This document shows positions 11,457-23,579 of a stretch of DNA of 64,000 nt, piece after piece. The notes under the pieces are model-generated. The model saw only the letters and a program-made list of their open reading frames with translations. It was not told the DNA's origin and did no database searches. The stretch is from NCBI RefSeq assembly GCF_000001735.4, contig NC_003076.8:9238001-9302000 (forward strand), given 5' to 3'. Source of the stretch: Arabidopsis thaliana. Lineage: Eukaryota > Streptophyta > Magnoliopsida > Brassicales > Brassicaceae. Both the position numbers and the translations under genes were made by a program. Numbering within the stretch: position 1 is the stretch's first letter; the number at the start of each line of letters is the position of its first letter.

Positions 11457-14400
11457 ATGAGGTATGTAATCGAATCGATTCTTAGGGTTAGAATTGGGGG
11501 AAATCGATTTCTTTGTTCGTCGGGATCGATTTCTGGGTTGTCGGGATTGAGAATGGGAAGATTTCTGGATCGATTACTGGATTTGTCGGGTTAGATTTCT
11601 GAGTTTAGAGTAACAGTTTCTATGTTTGTCGGGTTCGATTTCTAGGTTAAGGGTTTTGTCGGGTTTGATTTCTGGGTTTTTAGAGTTCTAGGTTTGTGTC
11701 ATTTGAACTTAATCCCCTTATTCTTTGTTGTTTTTGCAGTGGTTTCGATTGTTTGAAGCTGCATATAAAGTATGGAGGAGATGTCTCAATTCGCGATGAG
11801 TCGTTTGCCTACATTGGAGGATTTGAGAAGAGGGATATGCTCATTGATCCAGATCTGATGACGTGGTCTATCTTCGCCGATTTCCCAGCAGAGAATGGAG
11901 TATCTGCTCCCGTGAAAAAAGTTTGGTACAAGCTTGCACACGAAAGCTTTGAATCAGTAAGAGCTATAGGCGAGGATAGAGATAGTGGGATTAGGCAGCT
12001 GTGCAGTGAAGCGTTGATTGGTGGAGAAGTAGACGTTTATATTGAGCAAGGTGTGTCTGAACCAACACCGTTTCCTATGTCTCAGCATGGTGAAGAGGCT
12101 GTTGTTGAAGAGATGGAAGAGTCTGATGCAGAGGTTGAAGGAGATAAAACTGGGGAAGAAGACAGAGGTAAAGATGATGATGTTGATCCTGTAGCAGAAT
12201 GTGAGGGAGATGATCCTCGGTTTAGGGCCTTTTATGAAGAGATAAATGAAGAGGATAATAACCACCAAGATGCAGGGGAAGCAGCTGGTCAGGGAATTCC
12301 TGAAGCTGATGAAGGACATGTAACGGGTCAAGAGGCTGGAGTTGATGAAGGACATGTAACGGGTCAAGAGGCTGGTCAAGAGGCTGGTCAAGAGGCTGGT
12401 CAAGAGGGTATTGATGAAGAAGAGTTTGAGGATCAATGCATGGATACAGAGCGACCTGATGCTGCGTTGGATACAGATGAGGAGTGGGATGCTTTAGACC
12501 GTGAAGAAAGAGAAATTGCAAGAGCTAAATTCACCAAAGATAAGCCACCTTATCTATGGCTTAAGCAGCAGTTTAATAATGGTGAAGAGTTTAAGGATCA
12601 GCTTTTGAGGTATGTCTTGAAGACTAACTATGATGTGAAGTTATGCAAATGGGGTCAGAAACAGCTGATGGCTATATGCAGCCATGAAAACTGTCAATGG
12701 AAGATTTATTGTTTTGTGGATAAGAGGGTAGGGAAATGGACAGTGAAAACTTATGTGGATGCACATAAGCATGCGATCAGTGGAAAAGCGAGGATGCTGA
12801 AACAAGGTGTGATTGCCAGATTATTCAGAGATGAAGCAAGAAGGAGGCCAACCTTGACTTAGGTTGACATTAAGGATGAGATAATGATGAGGTATACGAT
12901 TTCAGTGTCTAAGTGGATATGCAGGAAAGCAAGAAGGATGGCGTTTGACATGGTTATTGAAACACAGAGACAGCAATTTGCGAAGTTGTGGGATTATGAA
13001 GGTGAGCTTCAGAGGTCTAACAAGCACACACACACAGAGATTGTGACAATTCCTAGAGCTGATGGTAAGCAACAATTTGACAAGTTCTATATCTGTTTTG
13101 AGAAGCTTAGAACTACATGGAAGAGTTGTTGTCGGCCGATTATAGGATTAGATGGTGCTTTTCTGAAATGGGAATTGAAGGGTGAGATTCTTGCAGCAGT
13201 TGGTAGGGATGCAGACAATAGGATTTATCCTATTGCTTGGGCAATAGTAAGAGTAGAAGATAATGAAGCTTGGGCTTGGTTTGTTGAAAAACTGAAGGAG
13301 GATTTGGATTTGGGCGTTAGAGCTGGTTTCACTGTGATATCTGATAAGCAAAAAGGGTTAATCAATGCAGTGGCTGATTTACTACCTCAAGCAGAGCATA
13401 GGCATTGTGCTAGACACGTTTATGCTAATTGGAAGAAGGTGTATGGAGATTACTGCCATGAAAGCTACTTTTGGGCTATTGCTTACAGTGCAACAGAAGG
13501 GGACTACTCATACAACATGGATGCGCTGAGATCATATGATCCAGATGCATGTGATGATTTGCTGAAGACGGATCCAACCACGTGGTGCAGAGCCTTCTTC
13601 AGTACACACTCTAGCTGTGAGGATGTAAGCAATAATCTCTCTGAGAGTTTCAACAGAACGATTAGGGAAGCAAGGAAGCTCCCAGTGGTAAATATGCTTG
13701 AGGAAGTCAGGAGAATCTCTATGAAGCGTATTTCTAAGTTGTGTGACAAGACAGCCAAGTGTGAAACAAGGTTTCCACCCAAAATAATGCAGATTCTTGA
13801 AGGCAACCGCAAGTCATCTAAGTATTGTCAAGTTCTCAAAAGTGGAGAGAACAAATTTGAGATATTAGAGGGTAGTGGCTACTACTCAGTCGATCTCTTG
13901 ACTAGAACATGTGGTTGTAGGCAGTGGGAGCTGACAGGCATTCCTTGTCCTCATGCAATATATGTTATCACAGAGCACAACCGCGACCCGGAAGAGTAAG
14001 ACTTTAATCTCTTTCTCTTCTCTTTTACCAATCTATGTTATTATGTGATTGTGTTTTCTGAATTGGAGTTTGCTTGCCATTTAGCTATGTGGATAGGCTC
14101 TTAGAAACACAGGTCTGGAAAGCTACATACAAGGACAACATAGAACCTATGAATGGAGAAAGATTATGGAAGAGAAGAGGCAAGGGACGAATTGAAGTCC
14201 CTGATAAGAGAGGGAAGCGAGGGAGACCTAAGAAGTTTGCAAGGATTAAGGAGCCTGGAGAATCATCAACTAATCCAACAAAGCTTACAAGAGAAGGTAA
14301 AACTGTGACATGTAGCAATTGTAAGCAAATTGGTCACAATAAGGGATCCTGCAAAAATCCAACTGTGCAATTAGCTCCTCCACGCAAAAGGGGTAGACCA

Positions 14401-14821
14401 AGAAAGTGTGTTGTAAGTATTCTTAACCATTACCTATCTTACTATCATTTGCAATATTATAGCATTAATAATTCTGGGTTTTGTATAGGATAATGATGAT
14501 CCATGGAGCATCCACAATGCACCAAGAAGATGGAGGGCAGCTCAAAGCCAGTCCACACCACCTGTTGCTCAAAGCCAATCCACTCCACCTGTTGCTCAGA
14601 GTCAACCCACACAGAATCCGCAGCATTCAAGTGCTCCAGCTGCTAATCCAAGTGGTAGAGGCCGAGCTCGTGGACATCCTCCTGGAGTTAAAAATGGTCA
14701 AGGCAAGGGTAAAGGCAAGGGACGTGGTAAAGTCACTGATGAATCTCCGAGACCTCCTGTGTTTTTTATGTCCCCTTGGACTGATAAGGTCTTCGATGTT
14801 TGGAGACCTGAGAGGAAATAG
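11457..14821 (+). pseudogene. MULE transposase gene (mudrA-like), interrupted by one in-frame amber codon
   Basis: Exons 11457-11461, 11740-13995, 14085-14412 and 14489-14821 join in frame. The single defect is a TAG at 12860-12862, after which the frame continues unchanged (GTT GAC ATT ...). Order: an N-terminal PB1-like/plant-mobile domain, an acidic linker with repeated GQEAG units, a DNA-binding FLYWCH/MuDR-type domain (CKWGQKQLMAIC...H...H), then the DDE catalytic core with Asp in IIGLDGAF, Asp in VISDKQKG and Glu in NNLSESFN. A SWIM zinc finger follows (CGCRQWELTGIPCPH), then two AT-hook-like patches (KRGRPKK, RKRGRPRK) around a CCHC knuckle (CSNCKQIGHNKGSC), and a Gly/Lys-rich tail. 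The amber may reflect a CAG-to-TAG change. Without suppression it separates the DNA-binding half from the catalytic half. Confidence 0.9.
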
Positions 14822-15107
14822 GATAGATTTAAGTTCTCTTTTGTGTTCTTATTGACTTTGTAGGATGTTATTTATGTAGGATGATGTGTATGATTGGTAG
14901 GATCCCGATTTTTTTTGGGTGGGATCTAGACCTTACTCTGATTTTTCGGCTCTTTTGACTCAATGAAAGTAGGATATTACCATTGATTTAAGAGTTTTAC
15001 AACAACAACACAGCAAACAACAAAGAACTTCTAAAACAACTAGCATTAGAACATCCATAAAACAATGCAAAGAACTTCCTAGCATCCATAACTCCCTATT
15101 ACAAAGC

Positions 15108-15637
15108 CTACTTCTTTCCCATTCCCAGACACATTGCAATGACAACAGTGAAACATCCCCAAGACAACACAATCAACTGCCTAAGCACTTTTTCCCTCTC
15201 ATTCGCACCCATAACTTCAAATTCAAGCTGCTTCTTCTCCTCCTCAAGCTGCTTCTTCTCCTCCTCAAGCTGCTTCTTCTCCTTCTCAAGCTTCTTCTTC
15301 TCCTCTTCAAGCTTATTCTTCTCTTCCTTGTGCTTCTTCATATCCTCGTTAGTAGCAGACCCTGACCCACTCGGTAACTATTCTTTCATTGACCTCAAAG
15401 ACTCTTTCAGTTGACGAATCTCATCTCGAGCCTCCAATAAACTCTCTTTTTGCCAACCAAATGGCTTCTCCTCATCTGCCCAATTGATGAAGCCATGAGT
15501 CCCACATCTGAAAAATTTTCTACCCGGATTTTCATTTGTCCATGACTTTGTAACTGTCGTTGCCCTACCACAATTGCAAAGAGGACTCAGCTACGGCTAA
15601 TTGAATTCGCATCAGACCCTGAACTTTGGCTCATCAT
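15108..15637 (-). pseudogene. GRF zinc finger / coiled-coil / TM passenger gene inside the MULE
   Basis: On the minus strand an ATG at 15637 opens MMSQSSGSDANSIS, then a 1-base frame slip leads into a GRF-type zinc-binding module (LCNCGRATTVTKSW ... KFFRCG ... FINWADEEKP). An in-frame TAG at 15380-15378 interrupts. The same frame resumes with a long Lys/Glu coiled coil built from KKQLEEE repeats (about residues 1-50 of the distal part) and ends with a single membrane helix (LSWGCFTVVIAMCLGMG) and GKK. GRF plus coiled coil plus C-terminal TM is a plant protein type that I associate with MULE-rich families. Its role is unknown. The frameshift and the stop make this copy a probable pseudogene; an unseen splice could bypass the stop. 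Confidence 0.75.
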
Positions 15638-15671
15638 TTTTGGAAATAAGAAGAGTTCTTGTAAAGAAGAG

Positions 15672-15965
15672 CTAATAGAACTAGGGTTTATAATAACAAA
15701 TCGATTTGGGGGTTTTCGTTAAGGGTAACAGTGTCTTTATATTGGGCGAATAAAACACGTGGGGTTAAGTATTAACCTCAGTTAGACACACCGTTAACGA
15801 AGTTAACAGTCGTTAACCCGAGAAGCTGATTTTTCCAAACAAAAACTAAACGAAAGATTTTAAAGCGAAAAGAAATAAACCTAGGTATTGTTCGGACAAA
15901 TTAAATAACCGAAGTATTAAACGGGCAAATTAAAAATATATGAGGTTTTTTTAGAGTTTTTTCCC
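15672..15965 (-). repeat. Right terminal inverted repeat of the MULE
   Basis: Inverted partner of 11037-11310. The outermost bases read GGGAAAAAACTC on the minus strand. The copy is imperfect (for example AACCTCATATATT against ACCCCATATATT). Confidence 0.88.
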
Positions 15966-16012
15966 ATATAAAATGTATAAGAAAACGATAGTATATGATT
16001 AAAATAGTATTA

Positions 16013-17023
16013 TCTACTGCTAATAAAAGAAACAATTTGAGGCTTCTCAAGTCATCCTCATCATCATTCCAAAAATCATTTTAGAGATGCCACATCATAT
16101 TTTCTTTTAAATACTCTCTCTAAATGCAATGTCACCAAATTATTAAAAAAAAATTTAGAAAACAAAAAATAAATAATGTTTTAATAAATATTACTAGAAA
16201 AAATAAGTGTTGATTTTTTTACTTCAAAAACAAAAGCAAATTAAATGCTTAAAATAAAATATTATTTTTTTCTTGGATTTCAATTAAAATGGTTTAAACT
16301 AACAAAACTAAATAAAAGAAACTTAATATTTTTATAATTTATTTCTGAGATCACAAAGTCCAATTTTTCAATGACAGTTTTTATAAAATTTAGGTAATAT
16401 AAATTATTAGTTGACAAAAAAGAAGGTAATGTAATTCATTATTTTAATTAAAAAATCAAAAAATCAAATTTACGTTAATTACAAATAACTAATTTTGAAA
16501 ATATTAACGAATCTTTATACATAATAAGAACTATTAACTTTTTTTATTTAATAAATGATTAGTATATATGCAGAATTGAACAATATGCTACCAATCTAAT
16601 AATACAAAATTAGCTTTTACAAATAAATTTTACAAATTATCCACCCATTGAGTTTAATACGTTTACTATACATAATTCCAACTAATGAACTAAACCCAAC
16701 AAAAGAAAATCCAATAATTATTCAAAACAAAACCTCAAAGAAATGAAAAAATAAAAAAGTCTTGTGAAAACAAACCCATTTATTTTGAGTTAAGAAAAAC
16801 TATTTATATTACAATCATCTTTAATAAAATAAAATAAAAATAAAAGGTGATTCAGTTTCATTTTAAATAACACAAATAGATAGTATATAAAAATATAAGT
16901 AATTCAAACTAATTTTCTATTTAGATATAGCAAATTTAAAAAAAAATATATGAACTAAAAACAATACAAAAAACAGAAATAAAATTTTAAAATAAATTTG
17001 GGCGTAGCCCGTATTTCCTCTAG
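16013..17023 (+). mobile_element. Non-autonomous Helitron (ATREP-like), about 1 kb
   Basis: Begins TCTACTGCTAATAAAAG right after an A (16012). It ends with a short GC hairpin (GGGC-GTA-GCCC, about 17000-17010) followed by TTTCCTCTAG, then T at 17024. 5' TC, a 3' hairpin plus CTRR, and insertion between A and T without target duplication are the Helitron signature. The interior is AT-rich and non-coding, so it needs RepHel from elsewhere. It starts 37 bases beyond the MULE target duplication. Confidence 0.82.
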
Positions 17024-17560
17024 TTTACTGTAAAATTAGATCAAGATCAACATAACTAAACTTTCAATTTTCATTTAACTAGCGAAGTTTAAAGGTTTTC
17101 AGTAACAAAACCAACCCGTATAAATAAATTCGGACCGAGTCAACCTGAATAATAACCCAAAACTCTAAATAACAGATCCGTACGTCTGAAATGCAATTAA
17201 TGGTGTTCAAACAAAAACACAATTTGACACTAACCGGTCAACTAAAGATCCAGTTGAAGTACATACTTGATGATATTCAAACAAAAACGACACAAACTAA
17301 AAAAGTCTCTAGTGCCAGAAATTTCAAAAAGACAATAACAACTAGCACTCTAAAAACCAACAAAGTGACTACGAAAATTCAAAAAAGCTAATATTCCAAA
17401 ACAAACAAAAAAAAACCACCCTCGAAAATCTTATCTCACCAAGTCAAACTGCAGAATTAAAAGATATGTCAAGGGAAGATAATAGCCAAAAGAGTGCAAC
17501 CATTAAACAAGTGAAAACAGAGATTGAGTTATGCTGAGACCAAAGTGTTTCTCCCTTCGC
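17024..17560. other. Spacer downstream of CCT3
   Basis: Non-coding, A-rich on the plus strand. The open frame at 17191-17391 has biased low-complexity composition and I take it as chance. Holds the CCT3 3' untranslated region. Confidence 0.5.
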
Positions 17561-20500
17561 TTAGTCGGGAAGAATTTGTTCGTTGTCTGCATCTCCTTCT
17601 GTCTCAATGGTAGGCTTTGAAGGTCCAGATCCAGGAGCTTGCTTCTTCTTGATTCCACTCACTATATCATCGATCCTTAGAAGCATACACGCTGCTTCTA
17701 TAGCCGTCTTGAAAGTTTGCGCCTTCACATTGTACGAATCCCATATCTGGAAAATTGTTAAAAGCTTTTAGTCAACTCTCTGAGTCACATTGGTTTCATG
17801 TTGTGAGAATCAACCAAGGTTATGTGATTTAATCCTTACCTTGCTCTCTTTCATATCAGCTATTGCACCAGTGTTCCCGTCAATACCAGTCCATGCGTTT
17901 TCACCATTTGCATGCTGCACCAAAACCGACAATTGAAGCATTGAGAAAAGAGTTGGTATATACTTAAACAACGGGCAAGAGATGGCAGTTGGGGTTCATT
18001 AGTACAGGACAGTACCTTCCCTTGCAATGCAGTCATAGTACGGATCACGTTAACCCCACAGTTTTGAGCCAGGGTACGTGGAATAGCCTCGAAAGCAATG
18101 GCAGCTGCTTCATAAGGCCACTGTTTAAATAAGATTCAGACCAACAAAAGAACATTTATCAGCGACCGTGGGAACAGCATACTCGTTTTAGAGGCTCGAT
18201 ATAGATTTGACACAAAATCACACAACTTTAGGCAAGGAAACAAAATGTAATAAAAGCAAAACCGACCTTTTCTATGCCTTCAATTGTTGCACTCTTCTGT
18301 TTTAATGTGGCAGAAACGGTTAGCTCTGTGGCTCCTCCACCAGGAACTAGCTTTGGGTTTTTGATAATGTTTCTTGCAACAGACATGGCATCCTGTAGGG
18401 ACAATGTTTCAGGCATATAAGGTTATGAATGATTAAGAAATACAGATTTGTAAATAACACCAACGAACCTGTAAATTTCTTTCCACTTCATTGATGAAAT
18501 CTTTACTTGGTCCCCTTAAGAGTACAGTACAGGCTTTGGGTTCTTTGCAATCAACAATGAAAGAAAAGAAATCATCTCCAATTTTCTTGACCTCAAACAA
18601 GCCAGCCCCAGTACCGATATCAGACTCCTGCAGTTCGTCGGGCCTGTTCACAATTACTGCTCCACAAGCCTTGGCGATTCTGTTGTTGTCAGTTTTTCTC
18701 AACCTTCGGATTGCACTTACCCCAGCTTTACTGAAATAGTGACAGGCCAAGTCACTAAGACCCTTCTCTGTGATAACCAAATCAGGCTTGAACTTTAGTA
18801 TTTGAACGCAAATGTTCTCGATATATTCCTCTTCCAACTTCAACAACACTTCCCAGTCCTCTTCTCTAACCAACTCAGCATTGGTTTGATTTTCACCTTT
18901 CTTGTACTCAAGAGGACAGTCAAGAAGAATAATCCGTGGGTTGACAATCTTTCTTTTCATTTTACCAGGAGCAACAACATCTTTGTTAAACATAACTCCT
19001 TTAAGAACCTCAGAGTCCTCGAACTGACCACCAGGAACTTTCTCAACCTTGATGTACTTTTTAATGTCTACCTCCCTCAAACCTTGTCCAAGATCAACAC
19101 CAACAGTAGTAGTGGCATCAATAGCCAAATCCTAAAACAGTACATAAAGTCATATAAAATCATGTGAGTACCAACGACAATCAAACTTGTAGAACTTCAT
19201 ACTACAAGTATTTCAACAATCGAAAACCACCAAAAGAATTGAAGAAAGCAGTCATCAAATTCAAGTTATTTCATGGTTACTCATCTTACATTTAAAAAGT
19301 CACTTCAAGATGTATGCTGTATCTATACCTACTTGTCTAGACATATCCAATATATATTAAGGAGCAATAAAACCTGGACTGGTAATGCATAAGTAAGAAG
19401 CTACTGTAATTACGGTACTTACCGCAATAAGATCTCCAAATTGGCTAGTGAACTTTGTCCCTATGCAGCTCTTGACTAATCCTAGCACTTGTGAACCTGC
19501 AACTCACACATTCTTCCATCAGTACAAACGTGAAAGAAAAACTAACTTCAGAAACCAAAGTAGCTGAAGGTCAACTCCAAATGAACAAATACAAGGTAGA
19601 AATGGACTTACGGTCATTGATATCAATTGACATAGCAATTTTGTCAAGAACAGCAATAGAATCTTCGAGAGCCTTGATGTAAGCTGCAGAGAAGAATGCA
19701 TTCGTTAAGATGAAAACGACATGTGTAACATGACAACAATAAGCAATTCATAGTGCCAGCATACCTCGGCATATGACTGTGGGATGGTAATTCTTCTCAA
19801 GAAACGCTTCTGCAACGTGAAGCATTTCACCAGCTGTTGGCAAAAAGCAAACAAAAAGAGGACTTCAAGAACCCATGATTATAAACAGAGATCATGATGT
19901 TGAACTGAATACTGCAGCACCCATAATATCCTTAAGTAATTTGTTTGTGCTTTAGTTAAAAATACATTAAAACTGGTCCAAACCAAGCCATTGACAAACT
20001 ATTTGTTAGCAAAAAAGAATGTTCGTACCTAGAACAATAACAGACGTTGTCCCATCACCAACTTCTTCATCTTGCGTACGGCTCAACTCAATCATTGACT
20101 GCAATCACCAGAGTCAAAAATGGATAAGTAAAACAATTTTAACAAGAACAATAGATAGAGAAAGGTCAGAAGTAAAACCTTAGCTGCAGGATGAGCGACA
20201 TCTAGCTCACGAAGAATAGCATTCCCATCATTAGTAACAACAATCCCTGTAAAGATCCAAGAAACAAAGAGGGGTAAGATATGATGATAACACACAGATT
20301 AAGAAAAATTAAAGGTAGACAGAAAAAAAAAAAAAACAAGACAAACAGAACCCAAATATTGATTTAGGGTTTATATAAAACTAACACCGAAACTGAAGAA
20401 CAATAGCTTCAACAAAGAACGAGTACATAAGAAAAACATTTCCAAAGCTAAAAACACTAAACCTAATTCCCTCACTACAGAGATCTACTACCCACATACA

Positions 20501-20891
20501 GAGATATGAAAAGCCTAAAAAAAAGAGGAAGTGTTTAGAAAAAGACCTCCACCAGCATCAAGAAGCATCTTCAACATAGAACGAGGACCCAATGTTGTAC
20601 GAATGATATCAGCAACAGCCTGTACCACAAAAACAACGATGATCTGAAACCAGAGGAGAGAAGCAACAAGCATCACAGAGAAAAAGAGCCATAGAAAAGG
20701 ATTAATTTACCTTGGAAGCTTGGATATTACCATGATGAACCTTACTTCCAGATTCACGCTTCAACGAATCGCCTAAACCATTTTCACAAAAGGAGTTAAT
20801 CTCGTTACCAAAAAACTAATATCGATTTAGAGGAAATGAGATCTGGAGGAAGATGGAGATACTCACTCAGAACGAGTACCGGTGCGTGCAT
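17561..20891 (-). CDS. CCT3: T-complex protein 1 subunit gamma (CCT3), cytosolic chaperonin
   Basis: Thirteen minus-strand exons (20891-20867, 20772-20711, 20619-20547, 20246-20179, 20098-20029, 19833-19765, 19683-19612, 19496-19423, 19131-18469, 18392-18267, 18120-18016, 17914-17840, 17746-17561) give exactly 555 aa. I recognise this as AT5G26360. It is one of eight subunits of the double-ring TRiC/CCT complex, which folds actin, tubulin and other cytosolic clients with ATP. Group II chaperonin marks are visible: TTLGPRSMLKMLLD, VTNDGNAIL, the ATP-hydrolysis segment EVGDGTTSV, the apical domain around DLVITEKGLSDLA, and the returning equatorial GGGATEL motif. Exon 9, with the apical domain, is by far the largest. 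The promoter side carries site II motifs typical of growth-linked genes. Confidence 0.97.
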
Positions 20892-21031
20892 ATTTGCGAT
20901 CTGAGGTTTTCACAGTGAAGAAGAAGCTTAGAGAGACACGGCGAGTGATTTTCAAAGAGCGGCAAGTGGAAGATCCTACTGCCTTCTCCGATTTCTTTCA
21001 TCCTCTCTCGTGCTTTTCATTTTAGGTTGAG

Positions 21032-21077
21032 AAGCCCATCCCTAAGGCCCATTAACTAATATTTCACACATTGGGCC
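21032..21077 (-). promoter_or_regulatory. Site II (TGGGCY) cluster upstream of CCT3
   Basis: AGCCCAT (21032), GGCCCATT (about 21046) and TTGGGCC (21071) lie 140-190 bases upstream of the CCT3 start codon. Such TCP-binding site II clusters are established in Arabidopsis promoters of ribosomal, chaperone and other proliferation-linked genes. Assignment to CCT3 is inferred from position. Confidence 0.55.
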
Positions 21078-21167
21078 TTTTTGTAAGATCAAAACAAAGT
21101 AATAGTATTTTTATATCCGGAAGATTAGGTAAAGATGCGTGAGAACGGGAGAATTGTTAACCTAATT

Positions 21168-22376
21168 TGTTAAGAGGGAAAAAATACAAAAAATACTTCA
21201 TTTATTTTTAATTTGTCCGTTTAATACATGCGTTATTTAATTTACCTGTTTAATATTTAAGTTAATTTTTATGTTTATTGAAAACCTTTTTTTTTTTTTT
21301 AATTTTAGCAAAATCAGACATCCGAGTTAACGGGCGTTAACAGTGGTAACGAAATCGCTAACTGTAGTTAAAACTTAACCATATAATGTTTACTATTTAT
21401 ATACAATTTGTTTTCTAATAATTATGAACATATTATTTTAGTCGAGTGGTTATGAGAGAGATTACCATCATCATCGATTCAAAATCGATTATCATCTCCA
21501 AAATTTTTTTTGATTTTTTTTCTTTTTTTTTTAACAAAAAGGCAAAATCGAAGTCAGCCATCTCTTTCACTTCAACAGGCTTTGCACTTGTGTGTTGCTT
21601 CACTTCTTTCTCCAAAGGATATTGCACCAAAATCAATCACCAACCAAAAGTCCCAAATGTTAGACCAATTAATACAACATAGATTTGTGATAATCGATCT
21701 TATTTGTTATCAACAGATGCAATTAATGGTAACATAATCTTTCTATAAGCTATCAACGTTACTAACAATGAAAAACAAAGTCTGGATTTTTCAACGCAAA
21801 ATATCAGCAAAAACTGGGAATATGCAATCTTTGCTGACTTATTCATATCAATCGATCTAGAAATTGAAAACCTTAATATGAATTGAAGAGATGAAGGAAT
21901 CTAATTTAGCTCGTTCTCAAAATCGAATTGAAGCAGATCTAACAAACGTGGTGCTAAACAAAAGAAAGTCTCAGAATCAAATTCAAAATCGTAACTCGGA
22001 TTACTGAGATTTTGCCTTTTGTTAAAAAAAAAAATCAAAAAATTTGTTGGAGATGAGAATCGATCTCGAACTGATGAGGATGATAATCTCTCTCAAAACC
22101 ACTGGGACTAAGATAATATGATCATAACTATTAGAAAACAAATTGTATATAAATAGTAAACATTATATGGTTAAGTTTTAACTGCGGTTAGCGATTCCGT
22201 TACCATTGTTAACGCCCGTTAACTCGCATGTCTGATTTTGCCAAAATTTAAAAAAATGAAGGTTTTTAATGAACATAAAAATTAACTTAGGTATTAAACG
22301 GCCAAATTAAATAACGCAGGTATGAACAAATTAAAAATAAATGGAGTTTTTTTTGGTTTTTTTCCTCTGTTAATAG
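21168..22376. mobile_element. Non-autonomous MULE-type element with ~370-bp inverted arms
   Basis: Left arm 21177-21550 and right arm 21990-22367 are inverted copies. They share, among others, GGCGTTAACAGTGGTAACG against its complement with few changes, ACTTAACCATATAATGTTTA, and GAGAGAGATTA(C/T)CATC. The outer 100 bases (TTTTTAATTTGTCCGTTTAA, GTTATTTAATTT) clearly resemble the MULE ends at 11037 and 15965. Flanks TGTTAAGAG (21168) and TGTTAATAG (22368) look like a 9-bp target duplication with one mismatch. The central 440 bases encode nothing convincing. If transcribed it would fold into a long hairpin. Confidence 0.8.
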
Positions 22377-23579
22377 TATAATCTCCCTCGACCTAATCCA
22401 TCTCCCGTCAGAAAGTTGTTCCAAACTCTTCAGTGTTATCATCTTTTCCTTTTAAGATTATTTTTGTCAAGTCTACTTCTTATAACAAGAGTAAGTGCTT
22501 TCCCTCCTGTTTTAGGTTTTTGTAATTTGGTTCGCTAATTTATTTGATTTCTCATTTGTGTTTGTTTCGTTTCCCTGAATTTTTCTTCCTTTGATTTTTC
22601 AGATTACAGACTTTGAGACTCTTAGTTTTTACTAAGACACAGTGTGATCAAAGAAATAGGCCCATCTTTGTTTTATAGAATTCTTTGTAATCAGGTTGTG
22701 TTGAACCTTGTTATGTAGGCTATAGTTTTTGCTTTGAAAGCCATGTATGACTCTGAACTATTACTCAATTTTTTAAAGTAATGTGGGATTTTTTCTACTT
22801 ATTTTTTTTCTTCATCGATTGAGTAGTATATGTGTGTTTTTAAAATTTTGAATTACCTCATATGCAGAAAAAACTAATATATTTTTAACTATATGTATTA
22901 TATATATCAAATAAAAATAAATTAGATATAAGAACAAATAAAAATGAAAGAAAAATCATATATTTATTATTAATGTAGATATATAGATTTTAGGAAATTA
23001 GCAATTAATTGAATGTAATTTAATAAATATAAAAATTAATTAAAGATTTAAATTTAAAATAAAATATTTTTAGATAAATTTTGTAGGGACTAAAAAAGAA
23101 ATAAAGAAAATAGTTAATTCAAGTATTTAATGCAAATTAACGATTTGTAAATTTTTAAGAATATAACATTTTGGTTGAGATAGAATTTATAAAAACTCAT
23201 ATGTTATTAGTAAATATTAGAGAGATTTTTGATCAAAAAGTGCATCAAAAATATATATATAAATACTTTTATTTTAATTTCAAAAGAAAAACATTACCTA
23301 ATACGTATCTTATTCCTAGGACATTTATGATTGATCTATCTTTACGTATTTTTTACGAAAAGAATGGTTTAAGATTGAAGAAGAGTTAAATATTTTTATT
23401 TATTCTTTCAAAAATATTAAATAATCAATAAAAATCATATTTAGAAGATATTTTATGGACATGTGATTTTGGCAATTTCCCCATAGGAAAAAGCGAAACT
23501 CTCTATAATTGATTGTTACTGGCTTTGATACTTTGAAGACTGAACACAAACAAAAAAATCTCTTATCACACCACCTCCA
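22377..23579. other. AT-rich spacer and PWD promoter
   Basis: Very AT-rich from 22850 to 23450, with no recognisable coding region. Short open frames (for example 23171-23389) look like chance. Confidence 0.45.

Larger units (their letters stand above)
11027..15975 (+). mobile_element. Autonomous-type Mutator-like element (MULE), 4.9 kb, with 10-bp target duplication
   Basis: The element body runs 11037-15965 and is flanked by a perfect direct repeat ATATAAAATG (11027-11036 and 15966-15975). Its ends are long imperfect inverted repeats of about 280-300 bases, starting GGGAAAAAACCCTAAAAACA on the left and the complement of that form on the right. They share the ACGACTGTTAAC block and the CCACGTG block. 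Target duplications of 9-11 bp and long TIRs are diagnostic of MULEs. Inside are a transposase gene on the plus strand and a GRF zinc-finger passenger on the minus strand. The intact target duplication and full ends suggest a fairly recent insertion, although both genes are already damaged. Confidence 0.93.

Noticed and set aside
11954-12436. 160-codon minus-strand frame inside the MULE
   Set aside because: Exactly antisense to the acidic repeat of the transposase; the repeated SLLTSLLT pattern is the mirror of the GQEAG repeats.
23171-23389. 72-codon frame upstream of PWD
   Set aside because: AT-rich low-complexity peptide; no codon or domain support.
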